A stretch of DNA of 43,494 bases from contig JAKALB010000008.1 of assembly GCA_021813365.1 (NCBI GenBank), positions 1-43,494 on the forward strand. Direction: 5' to 3'. Shown here piece after piece: positions 32,555-39,782 of the stretch (positions within the stretch are counted from its first letter, which is position 1; every line of letters starts with the position of its first letter). Position numbers and translations under genes: made by a program. Source of the DNA: Pseudomonadota bacterium (GTDB taxonomy: Bacteria > Pseudomonadota > Alphaproteobacteria > Rhodobacterales > Rhodobacteraceae). The notes beneath the pieces were generated by a model. That model was not told where the DNA came from. It did no database searches and was given only the letters and a program-made list of their open reading frames with translations.

Positions 32555-35325
32555 TGGCCGAGCCTTTCCAGCAGGGCCGGCACATGCACCTGGTCCGACT
32601 TGTAGTTGCCGGTCAGCACATACATGATCAGGTTCACACCGAACCTGTAGGCATATTCGCGTTGCCGTTCCCCGGCGCCGCCGCGGCCCACCGGCAGCAG
32701 GGGCACGCCATAGTCATCCACCGCCCAGGCCGAGGCCCAGTCGTTCCCGCCGATCACCACCGGCGTCACCCCGTCGTTCAGATTGCGGAACGGCATCCCC
32801 TTTTCCAGCGCGGCATCGGGCGGCGCGGCCTCGACCCAGACGGGCGCACCGACAAAGCGACCGGGAAAATCCTGCAACAGATAGAAGCTGCGGGTCAGCA
32901 CGTGATCCTCGGGCACCGGTTCGAGAGGCGGAATGTCCAGCCCCGCCGCGATGCGCTGCAGCGCCTGCGTCCGGGGCGAGGCGCCGCCCATTCCCGACCC
33001 GTCGCCGTCGCCGGTGTCGAACAGGATCATCCCGCCATTGCGCAGATAGCGGTTCAGCTTTTCATAGGTGGCCGCGGCCAGCGGCGCGGCATCCTCGGTC
33101 ACGGGCCAGTACAGGAACGGAAAGAACGCCAGTTCATCCCTGGCCAGATCGACGCCCATCGGCGCTTGCGGCTCCACGGCCGTCCGCGCCAGCAACTGGT
33201 CGCCCAGTCCGGTCAGCCCGGCCTTGCTGATCTCATCGACCGCCGGATCGCCGGTTTCGACATAGGCCAGCACGACGCCCTCGGTCGCCTGGATCGCACG
33301 CTGGTCCGCCGCATCCTGTGCCCTGGCCTGCGGCGCCGGCCCCAGGCTCAACGCCAGGCCCAGCGCCAGCGCCGCCGGGGCGCCCCGCGCCAGCCTGCCC
33401 GAAAGGCGCAGCGCCGCCAGAATGTCAAGCAGCGCCAGCAACAGCGCAGCCACCAGAAAGGCGCCCTTCAGATCTTGCGGTTTCGCCGCGGCAAAGCCCT
33501 CGATCGTCACGCCGGCGGGCCAGGCCATCGGCGACAGCACCTGCCCGGCTCCCAGCGCATTCACCGCCACTGTCCGCTCTGCCGTGGCATAGATGCCCGG
33601 CGGCACCGCCGCCACCGGCCCCGCCTGCAAGGTCGCCGCCAGAGCAGCCCCGGCCACGCCGGCCAGATTGCCTGCCCCCTGCATCTGCCCGAAGCCGTCC
33701 AGCACCCGGCGCGGCACAAAGGTCTGCCCCGCCAGGATTGCCGCCTGATCCTGCGAGCGCGTGGAAATCGACAGCCGCTCCAGCATCTGCACGAACAGGC
33801 CCGACAGCGGCAGGTTCGACCAATCGGCATTGGCGGTGACGTGGAAAAGCACCACCTGCCCCTGCCCCAGCGCCTTGCGAGTGACCAGCGGTGTCCCATC
33901 GTCCAGCGCGGCAACCGTGTTCGCGGTCAGCGCGGCGTCGGGCTCGGCCAGAACCTGCGTCTTCACCTGCAGATCCTCGGGCAGCACCAGCCCGTGAAAC
34001 GGCGAGCTTTCCGGGAACGCGGCCAGCGTCTTGGGCGCGCCCCAACTCATCGCGCCGCCGACCGACTTGCCACCGCCGCGCAGCCGGACCGGCATCAGCG
34101 GATCATCCGCCAGCCGGACCGGATCGGCCGCGGCCAGCCGCGGCCCCGCAAAGCGCAGCAACAGGCCGCCTCGGCCCACCCAATCGGCCAGACCTTTCGT
34201 CTCGGTCTCGGTCAGTTGCGCCACATCGGCCAGCACGATCACATCGGGCCTGGCAGGCAGCACATCGCCGACCCCGCCTTCGATCAGGACGGCATCGGGC
34301 TCCAGCGCCTTGCGCAGGTAGTGCAGGGGCGACAGCAGTTGCAGCCCCTCCTTGTCGGCAGCATCGCTGACCAGCGCCACCTTGCGCCGCTTCAGGCTGT
34401 CATCGGTCAGGGCCACCGCCCCGGCATGGGCCGCGCCATCCAGTTCGAACCGCTGGATGCGGTTGCGCAGTTCCGGCGGCAGGTCGATCCTGGCCTCGGC
34501 CCGCGTCGCGCCCTTGCCAAAGGCCAGCACCGCGCGACCCAGGTCGCGTTCCACGCCCGACGGGTCCGGGCCCAGGGCCACCACCTGCACATCCGCCGCG
34601 GGCCCGGCGAAGGGCCGTTCGGCGCCGACCGTGATCGCCCCATCGGCAAAGACCGGGGTCCGCAGCGCCACCAGATTCGCGCGGCCCAGCGTCACCGTGA
34701 CCGGGCCACGCGCCAACAGGGCCGCCGTCAGGTCGGACGTGCCAGGCGCATCCAGGCCATCCGAGAGCCAGCGAGTCTCAAAGCGCCCCTCGGGCAGGGC
34801 GGGCAGCCAGTCGGCATCGCGGGCCCGCGCCCAGGCGCGCGGTTGCAGCGCGGCCAGCCGGCCCGCCCAGGTATCGGCGCTCTGGAAGATCAGGGGTTCG
34901 GGGGTATCGGCCAGATTGGCCAACGCCACCGGGCGGCCCAGCCGCTGCGCCTGCGCCAGCAGGTCGGACAGGTAGGCACTGCGCGCCGTCCAGTCTGCGG
35001 CGGCGGCCCAGGTGCCATCCACCAGAATGACCAGTGGCCCGCTGCCGGGCCTGTCGGCCTGCGCAGGAGCCAGCACCGGCCCGGCAAAGCCGATGATGGC
35101 CGCGCCCACGGCCAGGATGCGCAGCACCAGCAGCCACCAGGGTGTGCGGTCGGATGTGGTGTCGCGGTCGTCCAGCCCGATCAGCAGCGCCACGCCGGGA
35201 AACCGGCGCAGGACCGGCGCGGGCGGAATGGCGCGCAAGAGCCACCACAGGATGGGCAACGCCAGCAAGGTCAGCAACAGCAAGGGCGCGTCGAACCCCA
35301 GGCCCACTGGCAGGAGACCCGTCAT
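32551..35325 (-). CDS. DUF4159 domain protein with BatA-like N-terminus
   Basis: A 924-aa membrane protein. The N-terminal GFDAPLLLLTLLALPILWWL helix and the following LRRFPGVALLIGLDD match the BatA-type aerotolerance domain, with a second helix at about 60-80. A VWA-like segment (GPLVILVDGTWAAAADW) follows, but its metal site is not the classical DxSxS. After a further membrane helix pair near residue 650, the C-terminal about 220 residues are DUF4159 (ELAFFPFLYWPVTEDAAPLA, GGMILFDTGDGDGSGMGG). Start: ATG at 35325, overlapping the DUF58 stop by four bases, rather than 35358. Confidence 0.85.
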   Translation of the reverse strand: MTGLLPVGLGFDAPLLLLTLLALPILWWLLRAIPPAPVLRRFPGVALLIGLDDRDTTSDRTPWWLLVLRILAVGAAIIGFAGPVLAPAQADRPGSGPLVILVDGTWAAAADWTARSAYLSDLLAQAQRLGRPVALANLADTPEPLIFQSADTWAGRLAALQPRAWARARDADWLPALPEGRFETRWLSDGLDAPGTSDLTAALLARGPVTVTLGRANLVALRTPVFADGAITVGAERPFAGPAADVQVVALGPDPSGVERDLGRAVLAFGKGATRAEARIDLPPELRNRIQRFELDGAAHAGAVALTDDSLKRRKVALVSDAADKEGLQLLSPLHYLRKALEPDAVLIEGGVGDVLPARPDVIVLADVAQLTETETKGLADWVGRGGLLLRFAGPRLAAADPVRLADDPLMPVRLRGGGKSVGGAMSWGAPKTLAAFPESSPFHGLVLPEDLQVKTQVLAEPDAALTANTVAALDDGTPLVTRKALGQGQVVLFHVTANADWSNLPLSGLFVQMLERLSISTRSQDQAAILAGQTFVPRRVLDGFGQMQGAGNLAGVAGAALAATLQAGPVAAVPPGIYATAERTVAVNALGAGQVLSPMAWPAGVTIEGFAAAKPQDLKGAFLVAALLLALLDILAALRLSGRLARGAPAALALGLALSLGPAPQARAQDAADQRAIQATEGVVLAYVETGDPAVDEISKAGLTGLGDQLLARTAVEPQAPMGVDLARDELAFFPFLYWPVTEDAAPLAAATYEKLNRYLRNGGMILFDTGDGDGSGMGGASPRTQALQRIAAGLDIPPLEPVPEDHVLTRSFYLLQDFPGRFVGAPVWVEAAPPDAALEKGMPFRNLNDGVTPVVIGGNDWASAWAVDDYGVPLLPVGRGGAGERQREYAYRFGVNLIMYVLTGNYKSDQVHVPALLERLGQ

Positions 35326-36218
35326 CCGCGCCCTCCCTGCACGGCGCGGTAGAGCCATTGCAGCCCCTCGGTCGCCGGGGCGCCTGTGGTCAGCAGGTGA
35401 AACCGCCCGCCGGAGTGCCCGGCCAGCCGGGTCAGTTCATCCTGCCGTTCGCCGAGGCGCTGTCGATACCGCGCCCGCAGATCACCCGCCTGACGGGTTT
35501 CATGCGCCAGCCCGCCACCGATCGACCGGAAGATGACGCGCCCCTGATAGGGAAAATCCCGCTCTGCCGGGTCCAGCACCTGCACCAGCAGCGCCCGTGC
35601 GCCGCGATTGGCGATATCGGCCATGGCGCGCAGGATCGGACCGATATCGCCCAGGAAATCCGACAGCAGCACCACCAGCGAGCGCGCCTCGACCCCGGCC
35701 GTCAGCGGCGGCGCATAGTCGTCGGGGGCTGCGCGCCCGGCCAGGGCCTGGGCCAGCACCTGCGCCTGCGACCGGCCGGACCGGGGTGCGATCGCCGCGC
35801 CCGGATCATCGCCCGCATGCGCCAGCCCCACCCTCTCGCCGCCGCGCAACAGCACCAGCGCCAGCGCCAGGCCCAGAAGCCGGGCACGGTCGACCTTTTC
35901 GGGCAAGCCCTTGGCCGAGGCGAAATGCATCGACTGCCCCTGATCGACCCACAGGGTCACGGACTGCGCCGCCTGCCATTCCAGTTCCCGGACGAAATGC
36001 GCATCCGACCGCGCGCTGCGCCGCCAGTCGATGCTGTGCGCCGCATCGCCGGCATGGGCCGGGCGGTATTGCCAGAAATCATCCCCCATGCCCGCGCGCC
36101 GCCGCCCGTGTTCGCCCAGGATCACGGTCGCCGCCAGATGCTCGGCATCGGCCAGCAGGGGCGGCAGGACAGCGCCCAGGCCCTCGGCCCGGGCCCGCAG
36201 GGACGAAACTGATCTCAC
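35322..36218 (-). CDS. DUF58 domain protein (MoxR partner)
   Basis: A 298-aa protein with the DUF58 signature (GDDFWQYRPAHAGDAAHSID followed by WRRSARSDAHFVRELEW) and a VWA-like fold afterwards (SVTLWVDQGQSMHF with a degenerate metal motif, SLVVLLSDFLG, ARALLVQVLDP). DUF58 proteins work with MoxR ATPases, apparently as adaptors in assembly or maturation of other complexes. It overlaps both neighbours by four bases, so the operon is translationally coupled. Confidence 0.9.
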   Translation of the reverse strand: MRSVSSLRARAEGLGAVLPPLLADAEHLAATVILGEHGRRRAGMGDDFWQYRPAHAGDAAHSIDWRRSARSDAHFVRELEWQAAQSVTLWVDQGQSMHFASAKGLPEKVDRARLLGLALALVLLRGGERVGLAHAGDDPGAAIAPRSGRSQAQVLAQALAGRAAPDDYAPPLTAGVEARSLVVLLSDFLGDIGPILRAMADIANRGARALLVQVLDPAERDFPYQGRVIFRSIGGGLAHETRQAGDLRARYRQRLGERQDELTRLAGHSGGRFHLLTTGAPATEGLQWLYRAVQGGRG

Positions 36219-37219
36219 GCCGCCGCCTCGCGACCCAGCGACTTGTGCATGGCGCGGTCGATCACGTCACCCAGGGTCTCGCCGCGGGCGCGGGCGGCAA
36301 AGCCCAGCGCCATCCGATGGATCAGCACCGGCCGCGCCAAAGCCGCCACATCCTCGCTCGCCGGAGCCAGGCGGCCCTGCAGCAGCGCCCGCGCCCGGAC
36401 AAGCAGCATCAGCGCCTGTGCCGCGCGGGGCCCGGGGCCCCAGGCCAGCGTGCCGTCCAGATCGCGGCCCTCCGGCTCTCCGGGCCGGCAGGATCGCACC
36501 AGGTTCAGGATCGCCTCGACCACCGTCTCGCCCACCGGCATCTGGCGGATCAGCCCCTGTGCCTCGGTCAGGGCCTCTGCGGTGAACACCGCATCGGTGG
36601 TCGAGGTTTCGGCCCCCGTCGTTGCCAGCAGGATCGCGCGTTCGTCGGCACGGCTCGGGTAATCGACGTCGATCTGCACCAGGAACCGGTCCAGCTGCGC
36701 CTCGGGCAGGGGATAGGTGCCTTCCTGTTCGATCGGGTTCTGCGTGGCCAGCACATGGAACGGCGGCCCCAGCTTGCGGTGCTGACCGGCGATGGTGACC
36801 TCGCGCTCCTGCATCGCCTGCAGCAGTGCCGATTGGGTGCGCGGGCTGGCGCGATTGATTTCGTCGGCCATCAGCAACTGGCAGAACACCGGTCCTGGCA
36901 GGAAACGGAAGGCCCGACCGCCATCAGCAGCGGTTTCCAGCACTTCGGATCCCAGAATGTCCGCAGGCATCAGGTCAGGCGTGAACTGGATGCGGTTGGC
37001 CGACAGGCCCATCACGGTCGACAGCGTATCCACCAAGAGCGTCTTGCCCAGCCCCGGCAGGCCCACCAGCAGCGCATGGCCCCCACCCAGCATCGCCGCG
37101 AGCGCCAGTTCAACCACCCGGTCCTGGCCGATGAACCGCCGCGCCACGGCCAGCCTTGCCGCCTGCAACCGATCCCCCAGCGCCTCGATCCGGCGCACCA
37201 GTTCTGCGGCATCACTCAT
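36215..37219 (-). CDS. MoxR family AAA+ ATPase
   Basis: A 334-aa AAA+ ATPase. Walker A is GLPGLGKT near residue 55, Walker B is LLMADEINRASPRTQSALL near 115 with the family-typical continuation MQEREVTIAG, sensor 1 is VLATQNPIEQEGTYPLPEAQ, and the arginine-finger region LDRFLVQIDVDYPS follows. MoxR ATPases act as chaperones with VWA/DUF58 partners encoded nearby, exactly as here. The ATG at 37219 has an AGGAGG site and a good promoter 23 bases further up. It is the first gene of the four-gene minus-strand operon. Confidence 0.93.
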   Translation of the reverse strand: MSDAAELVRRIEALGDRLQAARLAVARRFIGQDRVVELALAAMLGGGHALLVGLPGLGKTLLVDTLSTVMGLSANRIQFTPDLMPADILGSEVLETAADGGRAFRFLPGPVFCQLLMADEINRASPRTQSALLQAMQEREVTIAGQHRKLGPPFHVLATQNPIEQEGTYPLPEAQLDRFLVQIDVDYPSRADERAILLATTGAETSTTDAVFTAEALTEAQGLIRQMPVGETVVEAILNLVRSCRPGEPEGRDLDGTLAWGPGPRAAQALMLLVRARALLQGRLAPASEDVAALARPVLIHRMALGFAARARGETLGDVIDRAMHKSLGREAAA

Positions 37220-37248
37220 GACTTTCCTCCTGCGGCGTCTTATCTGAC

Positions 37249-37277
37249 ATTAGAGCCAATCCTTCTGCCCGGCACAA
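37249..37277 (-). promoter_or_regulatory. putative sigma-70 promoter of the moxR operon
   Basis: On the minus strand TTGTGC (37272-37277) is followed after 17 bases by TCTAAT (37249-37254), five of six matches to TATAAT. Transcription would begin about 23 bases before the moxR ATG. Confidence 0.58.
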
Positions 37278-37301
37278 ATGCCAAAAGCCAGGAGCGCGCA
37301 A

Positions 37302-37877
37302 ATGATCGTGAAACCGCAGGCCGATGACCTGGCCGCCGCCGTGACCAGGGCGGCCGGCAAGGGCCCGCCGCCCGTGCATCTGTGGAACCCGCCCTTCTGT
37401 GGCGACATCGATATCCGCATCGCCCGCGACGGCTTGTGGTATTACCTGGGCACGCCGATCGGTCGACAGCCGCTGGTGGATCTGTTCGCCTCGATCCTGA
37501 AGGTCGAGGATGGCCAGTATTTCCTGGTCACGCCCGCGGAAAAGGTGCGCATAAGGGTCGAGGATGCGCCGCTCTTCGTTGTGGATGCAGAGGCCAGGGG
37601 GCAGGGCAAGGATCAGCAGATCAGCTTTCACACCCGCACCGGCGACGTGGTCGTGGCGGGCCCGGACCATCGAATCCGGGTGGAACGCGACCCCGAGGAT
37701 GGCGAACCCTCGCCCTATATCCACATCCGGCGCGGGCTCGAGGCGCGGATCGACCGGAAGACCTTCTACCGGCTCGTCGACCTGTGCACCCACGAACCGC
37801 TTGACGGCACCTCATGGTTCGGTCTCTGGTCCGGTGGCTGCTTCTTTCCCCTGATTCCGTCGTCCGAATTGAGCTGA
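37302..37877 (+). CDS. DUF1285 domain protein
   Basis: A 191-aa cytoplasmic protein of the DUF1285 family (PPVHLWNPPFCGDIDIRIAR, then DGLWYYLGTPIGRQPLVDLF, YFLVTPAEKVRIRVEDAPL). DUF1285 genes often lie next to moxR operons, as here, in divergent orientation. I chose the ATG at 37302, with AGGAG nine bases upstream; ATG at 37278 would add eight residues. Its stop overlaps the start of the hydroxypyruvate isomerase gene (TGATG). The biochemical role is unknown. Confidence 0.88.
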   Translation: MIVKPQADDLAAAVTRAAGKGPPPVHLWNPPFCGDIDIRIARDGLWYYLGTPIGRQPLVDLFASILKVEDGQYFLVTPAEKVRIRVEDAPLFVVDAEARGQGKDQQISFHTRTGDVVVAGPDHRIRVERDPEDGEPSPYIHIRRGLEARIDRKTFYRLVDLCTHEPLDGTSWFGLWSGGCFFPLIPSSELS

Positions 37878-38650
37878 TGCCCCGTTTCGCCGCCAACCTG
37901 ACCATGCTGTTCACCGAAGTGCCGCCGCTGGATCGCGCGGGTCTGGCGGCACAGGCCGGGTTCGATGGGGTCGAGGTGCTGTTTCCCTATGACCTGCCGG
38001 CCAGGGACTGGGCGGCCTCGCTGGCGGGCATGCCGGTCGCACTGATCAACACGCCGCCGGGCGATTGGGCCGCGGGCGACCGCGGCCATGCCGCCGTGCC
38101 GGGGATGGAGGAAAAGTTCCGCGACGGTTTCCTGCGCGCGGTCGATCTGGGCAGCCGGATCGGCGCGGAGCGCATTCATGTGATGGCGGGCGTGGCGCGC
38201 GGGCCGCTGGCCGAACAGACCTATGTGGAAAACCTGACCTGGGCGCTGGAACAGGCGCCGGACGTGGCCCTCTGCATCGAGCCGCTGAACGTCGACGACA
38301 TGCCGGGCTATTTCCTGAACGATTTCGACCAGGCTGCCCGCATCCTGACCGATATCGCCAATCCCCGCATCGGTCTGCAATTCGACCTGTGGCACGCAGC
38401 CCGCATCCACGGCGATCCTCAGGCCGTGTGGGAGGCGCATTGCGACCAGGTGGCCCATGTGCAGATCGCCGGATTCCCGAACCGGGCCGAACCGGGCGGC
38501 GGCGGTTTCGACCTGACGGCGCTGTTTCGCGCGCTGGACAACCGCGAAGATCCGGTCTGGGTCGCGGCCGAGTATCGCCCGGCGCGGGCCACGGTGCACG
38601 GTCTGGGCTGGCTGAACGCGCTGCGCGCCCGCGACCGGCTGATCGGCTGA
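37877..38650 (+). CDS. hyi: hydroxypyruvate isomerase
   Basis: A 257-aa TIM-barrel enzyme that interconverts hydroxypyruvate and tartronate semialdehyde in glyoxylate metabolism. Typical features are [52 protein letters not shown] and the metal/substrate residues in [40 protein letters not shown] and AAEYRPA. The ATG at 37877 overlaps the DUF1285 stop by one base, so the two are coupled despite no clear functional link. Confidence 0.9.
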   Translation: MPRFAANLTMLFTEVPPLDRAGLAAQAGFDGVEVLFPYDLPARDWAASLAGMPVALINTPPGDWAAGDRGHAAVPGMEEKFRDGFLRAVDLGSRIGAERIHVMAGVARGPLAEQTYVENLTWALEQAPDVALCIEPLNVDDMPGYFLNDFDQAARILTDIANPRIGLQFDLWHAARIHGDPQAVWEAHCDQVAHVQIAGFPNRAEPGGGGFDLTALFRALDNREDPVWVAAEYRPARATVHGLGWLNALRARDRLIG

Positions 38651-38748
38651 CCGACCGACCGGCCAGGCCAGGCCAGGCCAGTTGGGCATATTGCCCATCC
38701 TGCGGGCCATCGTTATTTTGCCTGAATGCCCCCTGGAAGGAGCCAGAC

Positions 38749-38934
38749 ATGCCGATCCCCGCCCCGGAAACCCAGAAAGTCACCACCTGGAAAGTCGCCT
38801 GTGACGGCGGCGAGGGCGCGCTCGGCCATCCCCGAGTCTGGCTGACCATCCCCGAGGATACCGGCTTTGTGGAATGCGGCTATTGCGACAAGCGGTTCGA
38901 GATCGACCGCGAACATGCGCATTCCGACCACTGA
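38749..38934 (+). CDS. zf-CHCC zinc-finger protein (NDUFS6-like)
   Basis: A 61-aa protein with the CHCC zinc pattern: Cys in WKVACDGG, His in ALGHPRVWL and the Cys pair in [11 protein letters not shown]. The family includes NDUFS6, an accessory zinc subunit of respiratory complex I that is also found in alphaproteobacteria such as Paracoccus. The ATG at 38749 has a strong GGAAGGAG site. It probably joins or helps assemble NADH dehydrogenase at the inner membrane; this is from family knowledge, since no complex I gene is in the window. Confidence 0.87.
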   Translation: MPIPAPETQKVTTWKVACDGGEGALGHPRVWLTIPEDTGFVECGYCDKRFEIDREHAHSDH

Positions 38935-38940
38935 GGCCCC

Positions 38941-38983
38941 GGGGCTCTGCCCCGGACCCCGGGATATTTGTGAACAGATGAAG
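38941..38983 (+). repeat. GGGATATTTG intergenic repeat, copy E
   Basis: CCGGGGC TCT GCCCCGG (about 38938-38955) forms a 7-bp hairpin just after the zf-CHCC stop and is followed by CCCCGGGATATTTG and TGAACAGATGAAGG. It sits between the zf-CHCC gene and the convergent acetyltransferase gene; the hairpin may serve as terminator. Confidence 0.78.
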
Positions 38984-39089
38984 GTGCGGGAACGGCCAAG
39001 GTGATGCGAGCCGCAGCAAGGTTGCCCCTGCCGCAGAGGAACCGGGGCGCGGACCTATTCCCGGGATTTGCCCGGGCCTTGGTGCGGCG

Positions 39090-39539
39090 TTATCCCAGGG
39101 CGATGCGAAGCTGTGGGCCGGGTGGCGTCGAGTCTTCGGGGCCCGTCGTTCGTTCGGCCGATCCTGGGCCAGTGCGGGCGGGATGGGCATCCGCCATACG
39201 GAAATCGGCGGCTTCGGCCCGGGCCCGCGCCTGCGCCGCCGCCACCAGGGCGCGGCCGATGCCGGCGTGGCGGCGCCATTCGTCGACGAAAATCTGGATC
39301 AGCTCATGCCCGATCCTGCCGGTCACGCGATTGCGGCGGCGAAGCACCAGGGCACAGCCCACCAGCCCCTCGGGCTCGGCCGCGACCCAGATGCGGGCCT
39401 GGTCCAGATCGAAGGTCTGATGGTGCAGGGCTTCGAGGGACATCAGCGGGATGTCGCCAGGCTGGCGGTTCAGCAGAGCGAGCATCCGGTGCACCTGTGG
39501 CAGGTCGTCGGGAACGGCTTCGCGGATGGTCGGGATCAT
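39090..39539 (-). CDS. GNAT family N-acetyltransferase
   Basis: A 149-aa acetyltransferase. The N-terminal IREAVPDDLPQVHRMLALLN and the acetyl-CoA motif IQIFVDEWRRHAGIGRALVA are typical GNAT features. The end is unusual: after ARAEAADFRMADAHPA the sequence turns into a Pro/Thr/Gly-rich tail rather than the usual helix and strand with a FY-GF motif, so the C-terminus may be degraded or have frameshifted. The start at 39539 has only a weak ribosome site. A structured 5' region lies upstream. Substrate unknown. Confidence 0.75.
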   Translation of the reverse strand: MIPTIREAVPDDLPQVHRMLALLNRQPGDIPLMSLEALHHQTFDLDQARIWVAAEPEGLVGCALVLRRRNRVTGRIGHELIQIFVDEWRRHAGIGRALVAAAQARARAEAADFRMADAHPARTGPGSAERTTGPEDSTPPGPQLRIALG

Positions 39540-39580
39540 GGGTCATCTGCCTTCATGGGGGGCCCACAAGGCGCAGAACG

Positions 39581-39649
39581 AACCACCTTGCGGGCGGTTC
39601 AGGGGTCAAATCGGGATGCGATGCTGACCAACCGCCTATGAGGCGTTGG
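39581..39649 (-). other. paired hairpins upstream of the GNAT gene
   Basis: On the minus strand, CCAA-CGCC with a TCATA loop pairs with GGCG-(G)-TTGG (plus 39628-39649), and AACCGCC CGCAA GGTGGTT (plus 39581-39599) forms a second stem. The second stem has a G-U pair on the minus strand but an A-C mismatch on the plus strand, favouring a minus-strand RNA. A TTGACA box on the same strand is at 39716-39721. A structured leader or small RNA is possible. Confidence 0.35.
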
Positions 39650-39782
39650 TAAAGTACCAGTTCCGTGGGCGGCCAGCGTGCAGCATGGCGCCAGCTAGGC
39701 CCGGGACGGCCGCGTTGTCAACCGTCTGGCCAAGCAGGCCTGGCGCATGGCATGAAAGGGTTGCACGCGGTTGGAGACGGGC

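Noticed and set aside
32389-35352. A 987-codon open frame on the plus strand.
   Set aside because: It is the shadow of the DUF4159 gene, with an Arg/Gln/His-rich product and no domain.
39596-39616. A GGTTC...TCAAATC stretch resembling a tRNA T-arm.
   Set aside because: No acceptor stem, D-arm or anticodon arm fits around it.
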